A stretch of 7,321 nt of DNA from Clostridia bacterium (GCA_900768535.1 CAAGDE010000150.1:1-7321), one strand, 5' to 3'; shown: positions 1 to 5,992, numbered from the stretch's first letter. Program-made: numbers and translations. The notes: generated from the letters alone by a model not told the origin.

Positions 1-96
1 CGGGTAAACGAGCCGTCTGCCCATTTGCGGACGCTCCTCCTCCGCGCGGGTATCCCGTGGAACGAACTGACCCGTATCGTCGGACATGACGCATAA
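1..96 (+). CDS. C-terminal fragment of an upstream gene (possible CpaF/TadA-type ATPase)
   Basis: An open frame enters from the left edge and ends at TAA 94-96, leaving 31 residues that finish LTRIVGHDA. The fragment contains no Walker or other decisive motif. Its position directly before TadB-like and TadC-like genes suggests the secretion ATPase CpaF/TadA, which usually precedes tadB and often ends in a short helical tail with an LRxxLxxAGI-like pattern. That is inference from gene order. An alternative is a truncated tyrosine recombinase end, because AGIPWNELTRIVGHD resembles the AGxxxxxLxxxxGH pattern near the end of those enzymes, but the stop follows too soon for the catalytic tyrosine. 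The coding call is fairly safe; the identity is not. Confidence 0.5.
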   Translation, partial: RVNEPSAHLRTLLLRAGIPWNELTRIVGHDA

Positions 97-135
97 CTGT
101 TTGTATCGACAGAGGCAGTATGCCCGCAAAAAATG

Positions 136-215
136 CGTTTAAAGTTCTTGAAGTTCTTAGAAACTTCTTTCAAGAAGTTTCTGAGCGGAGTGTGAGGCAG
201 AGCCTCACGACCTTA
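136..215 (+). repeat. Two-hairpin repeat module, copy A (plus orientation)
   Basis: This 80-bp module lies in the 5' leader of the TadB-like gene. It starts CGTTTAAAGTTCTTG (136-150). The first hairpin is 159-169 paired with 172-182, an 11-bp perfect stem with TC at the tip. The second is GTGAGGC 192-198, loop AGA, GCCTCAC 202-208. Bases 184-215 are identical over 32 nt to 3082-3113 in copy C. A weaker third stem, ACCTT 210-214 with AAGGT 220-224, lies just downstream. No U-run follows either main hairpin, so this is not an ordinary intrinsic terminator. It could be a structured leader, an RNA processing or attenuation site, or a dispersed palindromic (REP-like) repeat. Confidence 0.85.
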
Positions 216-225
216 CAGAAAGGTT

Positions 226-231
226 GGTGAT
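226..231 (+). promoter_or_regulatory. Ribosome binding site deciding the TadB-like start
   Basis: GGTGAT matches the 3' half of the extended Shine-Dalgarno consensus (AAGGAGGTGAT) and lies 8 nt before ATG 240. AAAGG at 219-223 is a second partial match but is 16 nt away. An in-frame TGA at 228-230 bars any longer start, leaving TTG 237 or ATG 240; ATG is preferred. Confidence 0.5.
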
Positions 232-239
232 TTTATTTG

Positions 240-1163
240 ATGTTGCTGTACTTGGCAGATTGCCTATTGTTCGCTGTCGGGATTGTCCTTGCATTCGGGT
301 TAACCCCCGCACGCGTGGAGAGCGATTTGGAGCGGCTTGTTGCGCGATCGCGGAGTCTTGGGAAACAGATACGGGCGGCGAGAGGAAAACGCCGCACGGG
401 GCGGCTTGTGGCAGCGTTGCGGCAAACGCGGGACGCACTCACCGCAACCGGAAAGGGCGGGGCGTTCGCCGTTGCCTGTGCGCTGTCACTGGTGCTGTTT
501 TTCGTTGGCGGGGTGGTTGCCCTTGCCATCGGGAACGCGTTCATCGCGCCCGTGCTGGCGGTCGGATTTGCCCTGATTCCGTTCGGATTCGCGCTCCGCA
601 CCGTGTCGCTTTACCGGCAAAAACTGCGCGAGGAACTGGAAACGGCGCTGTCGGTCATGACGACCAGTTATCTCCGGACGGATGACCTGACCGCCGCCGT
701 GCGGGAAAATCTGCCGCACCTCAAGCCGCCTGTGCGCGAGGTGTTCGCGGCGTTCGTGACCGAGACCTCCTGCGTTTCCGCAAGCGTGACAGGGGCAATC
801 CGGAATCTCGCGGAGAAGATCGACAACACGGTCTTTCGAGAGTGGTGCCAGACATTGATTGCCTGTCAGAATGACAGAACGCTGAAAGACACCTTGATGC
901 CGACCGTTGAGAAATTGGGAGACATTCGCCGCGTGCAGGGAGAGGTGAAAGGCATCCTGTTTGCCGCGCGGATGGAATATCTCATGATGGCGTGCATGGT
1001 GGTCGGGAATCTGCCGCTCCTGTACCTGCTCAACAAGGATTGGTACGCCGCGCTGATGCACACCGTCCCCGGCAAAATCACGCTTGCGGTCTGCGGCGCG
1101 GCAATTTTGGTAACCGGCTTGCGGATGCTCAAAATCACGAAGCCGATGGAATATGGGAGGTGA
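240..1163 (+). CDS. TadB-like type II secretion F-domain membrane protein
   Basis: This 307-aa inner-membrane protein is likely one of the two platform subunits of a Tad/Flp-type pilus system, on which the ATPase acts to extrude pilins. Hydrophobic segments lie near residues 2-22, 74-97, 99-118, 247-264 and 278-295. The cytoplasmic T2SF-like domain spans about residues 128-245; its start, LREELETALSVMTTSYLRTDD, is the typical 'LExALxxMxxxxR' helix of TadB proteins. The basic region at residues 30-66 (many R/K) also fits TadB. Length matches the family. The stop (TGA 1161-1163) is embedded in the ribosome binding site of the next gene, which implies coupled translation. It follows repeat module A, so its expression may be set by that leader. 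The family call rests on topology, motif look and the paired downstream gene; the exact partner pilin is inferred. Confidence 0.75.
   Translation: MLLYLADCLLFAVGIVLAFGLTPARVESDLERLVARSRSLGKQIRAARGKRRTGRLVAALRQTRDALTATGKGGAFAVACALSLVLFFVGGVVALAIGNAFIAPVLAVGFALIPFGFALRTVSLYRQKLREELETALSVMTTSYLRTDDLTAAVRENLPHLKPPVREVFAAFVTETSCVSASVTGAIRNLAEKIDNTVFREWCQTLIACQNDRTLKDTLMPTVEKLGDIRRVQGEVKGILFAARMEYLMMACMVVGNLPLLYLLNKDWYAALMHTVPGKITLAVCGAAILVTGLRMLKITKPMEYGR
1156..1163 (+). promoter_or_regulatory. Ribosome binding site deciding the TadC-like start
   Basis: GGAGGTGA is a near-perfect Shine-Dalgarno sequence that overlaps the preceding stop codon and sits 4 nt before ATG 1168. It places the start at 1168 and not at the earlier in-frame ATG 1153, which lies upstream of the site. 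Confidence 0.85.
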
Positions 1164-1167
1164 CGGG

Positions 1168-2046
1168 ATGGCTTGGATGATGGTTGGTTTTTGTGCTATC
1201 TTTGCGGCAACCGGAATCGGTTTCCTGCTCGCCGAACGCCTGAAGCTCCCAAGCCGTGCCGCCTCGCGCGCCATGCACAGTATGGGGCGAAACCGGAAGG
1301 ACAAGCCGAACCCGTTGACGCTTCTCATGCGGGAGCTGTCCGGACGGCTTGCGGGGCGGTTGCACCTCAACGAGTATCGCCGCGCGCAACTGGAGGCAGA
1401 CTTACGGACGGGGGATATGACGCAAACGCCGGAGCAGTTTGTCGCGGAGAACATCGTCCGCGCGGGGACGGTCGCGGTGTTGGCAGTTCCGGTCGCATTT
1501 TTATCAAAATTCCTCGCCGTTTTGCTGTTGGTCGCGGCAATTCTGTTGTACCGCCTCGGCAGTATGACTTTGCGAAAGAAGATCGGGGCAAGGCGATTGC
1601 GGATTGAATTGGAACTGCCCCGATTCGTGGCGAATATTGAAAAGACCCTGCCGCATAGCCGGGATGTCCTTGCCATGCTCGAAAGCTACCGAACCGGCGC
1701 GGGGGAAGAATTCGGGCGGGAACTGGACATCACGGTCGCGGATATGCGAAGCGGCAACGATGAGGCGGCGCTGACAAGACTCGAGGCGCGGGTTGGGTCA
1801 TCGGCGCTGTCGGATGTTGTGCGTGGGCTGATCGGCATCCTGCACGGCGAGGACAACGGCGTGTATTGGGCGAATCTGTCGCTGAAATTCTCGGAAGCGG
1901 GGCGGCAGAATCTGCGGGAACAGGCGGGGAAAGTGCCGAAGCGCGTGCGACGGCTGTCGCTTGTCCTGCTCGGTTGCTTCTTCCTGATCTACATCGTGGT
2001 CATCGGCGAGGTTCTGCTGAATTCGCTCGGAGGGCTGTTCTTATGA
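1168..2046 (+). CDS. TadC-like type II secretion F-domain membrane protein
   Basis: This 292-aa protein is the likely second platform subunit (TadC-like), pairing with the preceding TadB-like protein. Hydrophobic segments lie near residues 3-21, 99-128 (probably a hairpin of two helices) and 264-288. The T2SF-like domain covers about residues 145-262: an IELELPRFVANIEKTL helix, then RDVLAMLESY, then LSDVVRGLIGILHGEDN, in the order seen in TadC proteins. The segment EQAGKVPKRVRRLS before the last helix is also typical (R/K-rich 'A.K.P.+....'). The start at ATG 1168 is chosen from the strong GGAGG site. The gene ends in an ATGA overlap (2043-2046) with the following pilin-like gene, so the two are probably translationally coupled. 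It could equally be called a generic T2SS GspF-like protein; the tandem arrangement favours TadB/TadC. Confidence 0.78.
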   Translation: MAWMMVGFCAIFAATGIGFLLAERLKLPSRAASRAMHSMGRNRKDKPNPLTLLMRELSGRLAGRLHLNEYRRAQLEADLRTGDMTQTPEQFVAENIVRAGTVAVLAVPVAFLSKFLAVLLLVAAILLYRLGSMTLRKKIGARRLRIELELPRFVANIEKTLPHSRDVLAMLESYRTGAGEEFGRELDITVADMRSGNDEAALTRLEARVGSSALSDVVRGLIGILHGEDNGVYWANLSLKFSEAGRQNLREQAGKVPKRVRRLSLVLLGCFFLIYIVVIGEVLLNSLGGLFL

Positions 2047-2438
2047 AGTGCTTGAATAATCGCGGCGAGGGGTATGTGGAGGTCGCCATCAGCGTTTTGC
2101 TGATCGCGTTCGTGCTGGTTTTCGCCGTCAGTCTTGCGTCCTTTGTGGCGCTGAACCAGAACCTGAAAACGCTTGCGGACGGCATCACGGACTACGCGGC
2201 GGCAGAGGGGAGCATCGCGCTGGAGGACTACATCGTCAACCTGCGCCGTCAGACCGGCATTGACTTCACCTGCACCTTTGACGGAACGAGTGCAGACGCG
2301 GACGGTTTTGTACAACTCGGAGAGATGATTCAATGCAAACTGACCTGCCCCGCACGGTTACGCGGCTTTGGGGATTTCCTGTTCCCCGTGACGCTTCAAG
2401 CCGAATCCCGCGCGCGGTCGCGGGTGTACCGAAAGTGA
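2043..2438 (+). CDS. TadE/DUF4320-like pseudopilin with Glu+5
   Basis: This 131-aa protein has a short basic leader (residues 1-8), then RG|EGYVE, then a hydrophobic helix at about residues 14-36. If a prepilin peptidase cuts after Gly8, Glu13 is at position +5, the conserved acidic position of type IV-like pilins, followed by a 20-plus-residue assembly helix. The rest is a small, probably extracytoplasmic, beta-containing domain with cysteines at 77, 98 and 102, ending in a basic tail (SRARSRVYRK). DUF4320 proteins of this design are found in clostridial conjugative elements; the assignment is from recall of the family pattern, not a search. The start ATG 2043 overlaps the stop of the TadC-like gene. 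A longer frame reaches back to 1866 but lies wholly inside that gene and is rejected. Likely role: pilus or pseudopilus subunit for the Tad-like platform. No prepilin peptidase gene is present in the window. Confidence 0.72.
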   Translation: MKCLNNRGEGYVEVAISVLLIAFVLVFAVSLASFVALNQNLKTLADGITDYAAAEGSIALEDYIVNLRRQTGIDFTCTFDGTSADADGFVQLGEMIQCKLTCPARLRGFGDFLFPVTLQAESRARSRVYRK

Positions 2439-2444
2439 GGGGGC

Positions 2445-2921
2445 ATGAAAAACAGAATAAAAAATCGCCGTGGCGAGGGTTATGTTTGGCTTGCCGTCCT
2501 TGTCCTGTTCCTGTCACTCCTGACCTCGGTGCTGCTCCTGTACTTGGGGCTGTGCGGGCAGGTGTTGAACGAACGGCGGGAGAAAAAACAGGCGTTGGAT
2601 TCCTATCTCGCGGAGTTTGCGAAAGCGTCTTACGATGCCATTCGGCAGGGGGACGGGTATGCCGATGCCATCGACTATGACAAATTGGTGGACGGTTGCC
2701 CGTCTGCCATCGGCGTAACGGATGCGGAAGTGACATTAGAGCGCGGGAACGGCTTCGGGTTGACCGTGCGCTATACATTGAAAATCCCCGTATCATGGAA
2801 CGGACGAACTTTCGGCACGCTGTCCGTTCCGATGCGGGTATCGTCTTTTTATGAAGAAAAGTATAAGACCTTGGGCTTTGCCCAAACCCACTTAGGGGAC
2901 TTCTTGGAAGAAGTCCCCTAA
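2445..2921 (+). CDS. Second pilin-like (TadE/DUF4320-like) protein lacking Glu+5
   Basis: This 158-aa protein begins with a basic leader and RRG|EGYVW, then a hydrophobic helix (about residues 15-38). It shares RGEGYV with the preceding protein, so the two look like paralogues, but the +5 residue after the presumed cleavage at Gly10 is Trp15 instead of Glu, as in a minor or tip pseudopilin. An amphipathic, charged stretch (residues 42-66) follows, then a beta-rich region to about residue 135. It starts 6 nt after the preceding stop, behind a GAGGGGG site. The last 17-18 codons, from about residue 141, lie in repeat module copy B, and the stop TAA (2919-2921) closes that module's 14-bp hairpin stem. 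The native protein may have ended near residue 140, where its sister protein also ends. Function as a minor pilin is inferred. Confidence 0.7.
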   Translation: MKNRIKNRRGEGYVWLAVLVLFLSLLTSVLLLYLGLCGQVLNERREKKQALDSYLAEFAKASYDAIRQGDGYADAIDYDKLVDGCPSAIGVTDAEVTLERGNGFGLTVRYTLKIPVSWNGRTFGTLSVPMRVSSFYEEKYKTLGFAQTHLGDFLEEVP

Positions 2922-2945
2922 GAACCTTCAAGAACTTTCAACGCA
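2864..2945. repeat. Two-hairpin repeat module, copy B (inverted orientation)
   Basis: Read on the minus strand, this region aligns end to end with copies A and C. On the plus strand it holds hairpin TTGGGC 2871-2876, loop TTT, GCCCAA 2880-2885, then a 14-bp perfect stem 2892-2905 paired with 2908-2921 (TTAGGGGACTTCTT / AAGAAGTCCCCTAA, tip GG), then the conserved outer part at 2918-2945, which differs at only a few positions from the reverse complement of 134-160. Stem bases differ from those of A and C but pairing is kept. It overlaps the 3' end and stop codon of the second pilin-like gene. No T-run follows on either strand. Confidence 0.8.
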
Positions 2946-3033
2946 ATGGGCAATACAGAGAGTGCAAACATGGTACACCGAACGATCGGAGAGCAAATCC
3001 GCACCCACCATTCGGCTACACAATAATCCCCCT

Positions 3034-3113
3034 CGTTTAAAGTTCTTGGAAGTCTTGAAACCTTCTTTCAAGAAGGTTTCAAGCGGAGTGTGAGGCAGAG
3101 CCTCACGACCTTA
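3034..3113 (+). repeat. Two-hairpin repeat module, copy C (plus orientation)
   Basis: This module starts CGTTTAAAGTTCTTG (3034-3048), identical to the start of copy A. The first hairpin is a 13-bp perfect stem, 3055-3067 with 3070-3082 (tip TC), two pairs longer than in A. The second hairpin is 3090-3096 with 3100-3106 (GTGAGGC/GCCTCAC, loop AGA), identical to A. The module ends just before the AAGGAG ribosome binding site (3117-3122) of the 92-aa protein gene. CCTT 3109-3112 can pair with AAGG 3117-3120, which would cover part of that site. Confidence 0.85.
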
Positions 3114-3131
3114 AAAAAGGAGTGTTGATTT

Positions 3132-3410
3132 ATGAAACGAAAACAGAAAATCGCCGCCGTGGTGCTATGCGTCGCAATGGTTGCGGCGTTGGTTGCGGGA
3201 ACCGTTGTCTGTCTGCCGAAACCGAACAATGGATACCCCAAACATTCGGGAGAGCCGTCCGACATTGCGGCTCCCAATATCCCGAAGATTGAGCCAATCG
3301 ACCTGCCGCCGCTTGATGCAGATGATAACAGTCTAACTTTCGACATCGAACAGCAGACGCGGGAGAGCGGCGCAAAGGTTCTGCAGGACGAGGGGAGGGG
3401 GAACAGATGA
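3132..3410 (+). CDS. Small signal-anchored protein, function unknown
   Basis: This 92-aa protein has a basic N-terminus (MKRKQK) and one hydrophobic segment (about residues 7-28), followed by a Pro/Asp-rich, low-complexity exterior part (residues 29-70) with no recognised domain. There is a cysteine at residue 28 (GTVVC), but valine at -1 is not a standard lipobox, so a membrane anchor or uncleaved signal is more likely than a lipoprotein. An AAGGAG site lies 9 nt before ATG 3132, directly after repeat module C. The stop overlaps the next start (ATGA 3407-3410), so its production is coupled to the large secreted protein; it may be its membrane partner or assembly factor. That role is inference only. 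Confidence 0.65.
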   Translation: MKRKQKIAAVVLCVAMVAALVAGTVVCLPKPNNGYPKHSGEPSDIAAPNIPKIEPIDLPPLDADDNSLTFDIEQQTRESGAKVLQDEGRGNR

Positions 3411-5650
3411 AAACCGCATGGAAACGAATCCTGTTTGTCGGGCTGTTTCTGATGCTGTCCGTTCTCCTGACCGTTGGTATTGGAGCGGAAACCTACGAAG
3501 CGGACGGCAGGAGCGCCACTGTGTATGCGTTCCCGTCTGGTGAATGTAATCGAACAATCGTTGTGCGGTGCGTGGATGAGAGCGAAACCCTGCTCAAAAC
3601 CGTCACCTGCTATACCAAGCGCGGGGAAAGCACGCTTTTGTATTTCGGCGTTTACGGCTACGATGTGGTGGGTTTTCAGAGTGACGCGGGCGTGTGGACC
3701 ACCTGCAAATTGGGAAACCTTACCGGTGGACAGCATTGCTACGGCGCGGTGGATGTGACCTACCATTTCCGCACCGCGATGAGTCAAAAGCAGGTGAATG
3801 CAACCGTCACGATGCGCAAATTCGAGGACGCGAAAGTAATCGTGCGCCATGCAAAAGAGGTGCGGTACGGCTATAACTGGTCGGCTTGTTATTATGAGAC
3901 GGTCGCAAGCTATGAGTATACCCTCAACAGCGGCACGCCGTTCCGGTCGCGCGCAATGACCGTGCCGGGACACCACCTGGCAAGCGGTTGGGAAAGCGAA
4001 ATCAGCGGGAACTTCACCTATGCATGGCTTGGACAGTATCCCAACTGCCAACGCTTGCAGGACTATATGCAATACGATGTCCTTGAGCCAACGATTGAGG
4101 ACGATTTGCCGAGCTTTTCAAGTTATGACGAGGCGAAAGACGGCAGGCTGCGGCGCATTACAAACCGCGTCATTACGATTGAGTACCGCTATAGCATTGA
4201 TAAGAATACAATCCAATTTAATCCCAATGGTGGGGCTGGGAGTTTCTCTTCGATGACGCATTGCTACGGCTACCCCCTGACCCTGCCGGATGACATCCCG
4301 ACCAAATCCGGCTATGTCTTTCTCGGTTGGCGGGATAGCGGGGACGGCAAACTTTACCTGCCGGGTGAGAGTTATGTCCTGAACGGAAACCGCACCCTGA
4401 CCGCCGTGTGGAGTCGGGAAAACTACGATTTTGCAATCACGGATCTGTCGCTGTCGGCAACAAAGCTGTCCCCCTATGGCGTGGTGACCGTAACCGTTAA
4501 ACTTGCGAATCGGGACACGACCCTTTCCTATCGCGGCATTCCGGTGACGCTTCTGTATGACGGGGATGTGTTGACCTCCCGCACCGTTGATTTCGCGGCG
4601 GGTGGCGTGCAAACGCTGACTTTCACCGTATCTGTCGGGCAGGCAGAGGGGGAACATACCGTCACGGCGCGCGTGAACTGGGCTGACCGTGCGGCAGAAA
4701 AACAGCCAAACGACAATGAGCAGTCCGCAACGCTGACGGTGCAAACGGAAGATTATGCGCAGTCTGTGGAGACGGTCACCCCGAATGGGGACTTTATTGC
4801 CGGGGATGAGGTGATGACCTCATTCCTCATTTATCACGACGGGACGAATGACATCCTGCCGAGCATGGGCAACCGCGCAACACTGACCGTATACGCACCG
4901 GACGGAACGGTGCTCCTGACAAAAGCGGTTGAAAATATCTCCGTCCCTGCAGGAAAATGCAACCTGATTTGGTTTCGTTGGACGGTTCCGGCTTCTTGTG
5001 CAGGGCAAACGCTCCGACTGGAATGCACGGTCAACGCAGATGGTGCACTGCCGGAGGACGACAGAAGCAACAACACCGCGACCGTGTGGGTGGATGTTAA
5101 AGAGCACTTCGTCTCGGTGACACCCGATCCGTCTTTTGATGATGCAACCCCCGCGGAGTTGCCGACCGCACCGAGCGGTTCTGTCGGCCGCGTCCGTTGG
5201 AACGAATGGGTGTATACCGAGGGCGGTTTTGTCCTGAAAGAGTATACCGTATCGCTATCCGGCACGGCGATTATCACTCCGAACGCGGGCGGTGACACCC
5301 TGCGTGGCGGGGGCGGATTCTATTTGACCGTTACCCCGACAATTTCCGGTGATACCGCGAATGCAACGGACGCACAATCCATTCTTGCGGCATTCCCCGA
5401 ATTTTCCTATCGCACCGGAACGGGGGAGTGCAGAACCTTAGAGCAGATGCCGGACGGAAGGTTTTGTTTCCCCACCCATCCGTCCTCGTCAATGCGCGTT
5501 CACTTCCTGCCGCTCGGCATCGCGGACGGAACCTATACCGTTCTTCTGGGGTTGTCGGGGCTGTGGACGCCTGCCGGACAGGTCAGCGCAACGGTCACGG
5601 TCAGTATACCGATTGCGGGAACGGTCTATGACGGGTTCTACATCCGATGA
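3407..5650 (+). CDS. Large secreted protein with InlB-type repeat and two CARDB-like domains
   Basis: This 747-aa protein has a signal peptide (residues 1 to about 27, cleavage near IGA|E). Residues 28-265 are an unrecognised N-terminal region. Residues 269-335 form an InlB B-type (Listeria/Bacteroides) repeat: FNPNGG, then GYVFLGW, then LTAVW. Two Ig-like CARDB-type domains follow, at about 341-447 and 452-565, ending in EKQPNDNEQSATLTV and LPEDDRSNNTATVWV, the usual closing 'E.D..NN' strand. Residues 566-747 are an unassigned, beta-looking C-terminal region. There is no LPXTG motif, hydrophobic tail or choline/SLH-type anchor, so attachment to the cell must be indirect, or the protein is released. 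By my reading it has 13 cysteines, many for an exported Firmicute protein. It starts in an ATGA overlap with the 92-aa gene. Such modular proteins are commonly surface adhesins; here it may mediate mating contact or decorate the pilus, which is inferred from context. Confidence 0.8.
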   Translation: MKTAWKRILFVGLFLMLSVLLTVGIGAETYEADGRSATVYAFPSGECNRTIVVRCVDESETLLKTVTCYTKRGESTLLYFGVYGYDVVGFQSDAGVWTTCKLGNLTGGQHCYGAVDVTYHFRTAMSQKQVNATVTMRKFEDAKVIVRHAKEVRYGYNWSACYYETVASYEYTLNSGTPFRSRAMTVPGHHLASGWESEISGNFTYAWLGQYPNCQRLQDYMQYDVLEPTIEDDLPSFSSYDEAKDGRLRRITNRVITIEYRYSIDKNTIQFNPNGGAGSFSSMTHCYGYPLTLPDDIPTKSGYVFLGWRDSGDGKLYLPGESYVLNGNRTLTAVWSRENYDFAITDLSLSATKLSPYGVVTVTVKLANRDTTLSYRGIPVTLLYDGDVLTSRTVDFAAGGVQTLTFTVSVGQAEGEHTVTARVNWADRAAEKQPNDNEQSATLTVQTEDYAQSVETVTPNGDFIAGDEVMTSFLIYHDGTNDILPSMGNRATLTVYAPDGTVLLTKAVENISVPAGKCNLIWFRWTVPASCAGQTLRLECTVNADGALPEDDRSNNTATVWVDVKEHFVSVTPDPSFDDATPAELPTAPSGSVGRVRWNEWVYTEGGFVLKEYTVSLSGTAIITPNAGGDTLRGGGGFYLTVTPTISGDTANATDAQSILAAFPEFSYRTGTGECRTLEQMPDGRFCFPTHPSSSMRVHFLPLGIADGTYTVLLGLSGLWTPAGQVSATVTVSIPIAGTVYDGFYIR

Positions 5651-5662
5651 AAGGAGCGAAAC

Positions 5663-5992
5663 ATGAAACAAAAAATTGTGCTTTTCGTTATTGCAGGATT
5701 GTTTTTATCTGTCACGCTTGCCGTTCCTGCTTTTGCAGACGGTGATGTCGCAGGCGCAGTCGAGGAAACATGGATTGTCGCGCGGGATCAGATCCGGTCG
5801 GTGACGGACAAGGTGATTTTCCCCGTTATCGATGTGATACTGGCAATCCTGTTTTTCGTCAAGATTGCAACCGCCTATCTGGACTACCGCAAGCATGGGC
5901 AGTTCGACTATGTTCCGCCCGCCATTCTCTTCGCCTGCCTGGTCTTCAGCCTGACCTGCCCGCTGTATCTGTGGAAGATACTCGGAATGTGA
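5663..5992 (+). CDS. DUF3852-like small membrane protein, VirB2-like topology
   Basis: This 109-aa protein has a clear Sec signal peptide (residues 1-25, cleavage PAFA|DGD), a short amphipathic stretch (26-50), and two hydrophobic helices at about 51-72 and 85-105 joined by a short basic loop (DYRKHGQFDY). AAAGGAG lies 7 nt before ATG 5663, 12 nt after the preceding stop. The pattern and neighbourhood match DUF3852, a family of clostridial conjugative elements, recalled and not searched. The signal peptide plus two-helix hairpin is also the architecture of VirB2/TrbC conjugative pilins, and it is followed at once by a VirB6-like protein, so a role as a pilin-like or channel component is a reasonable inference. 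Sequence identity to VirB2 was not seen. Confidence 0.7.
   Translation: MKQKIVLFVIAGLFLSVTLAVPAFADGDVAGAVEETWIVARDQIRSVTDKVIFPVIDVILAILFFVKIATAYLDYRKHGQFDYVPPAILFACLVFSLTCPLYLWKILGM

Larger units (their letters stand above)
2864..3113. repeat. Composite inverted-repeat element: module B, 88-bp spacer, module C
   Basis: Modules B and C face each other, so the region is bilaterally symmetric: the AAGAACTTTCAACG-type end of B (2931-2943) meets its counterpart CGTTTAAAGTTCTT (3034-3047) across the spacer 2946-3033. This is the layout of a REPIN-like or MITE-like element. No flanking target duplication was recognised. The whole gap between genes (2922-3131, 210 bp) is occupied by it; nothing else in the gap is convincing apart from a 26-codon frame in the spacer that lacks a ribosome binding site. 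Confidence 0.6.

Noticed and set aside
97..135. Sigma-70 promoter upstream of module A
   Set aside because: No convincing pair of -35 and -10 boxes with proper spacing was seen; TTGTAT near 102 has no good partner.
1153..1167. Upstream in-frame ATG 1153 as start of the TadC-like protein
   Set aside because: The strong GGAGGTGA site (1156-1163) lies after it and at proper distance from ATG 1168.
486..1676. Long minus-strand open frame (396 codons) opposite the TadB-like and TadC-like genes
   Set aside because: It spans two well-supported plus-strand genes and their junction, is rich in Arg/Ser/Pro/Cys without domain pattern, and is explained by GC-rich codon bias.
1866..2042. N-terminal extension of the first pilin-like gene to ATG 1866
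   Set aside because: It would lie entirely inside the TadC-like gene and would bury the prepilin-like leader at residue 60; the ATGA overlap start at 2043 gives the expected short leader.
2892..2921. Intrinsic terminator at the 14-bp stem after the second pilin-like gene
   Set aside because: No T-run follows (GAACC...), the tip is only 2 nt, and the same fold recurs in copies A and C upstream of genes, so it belongs to the repeat module. Partial termination cannot be excluded.
3204..3217. Lipobox in the 92-aa protein (TVVC)
   Set aside because: Valine at -1 and at -2 does not fit L-[ASTVI]-[GAS]-C; treated as a signal anchor.
3068..4072. Minus-strand open frame of 334 codons
   Set aside because: It crosses repeat module C, the 92-aa gene and the 5' part of the 747-aa gene, and shows no motif or coherent start; a shadow of the plus-strand genes.
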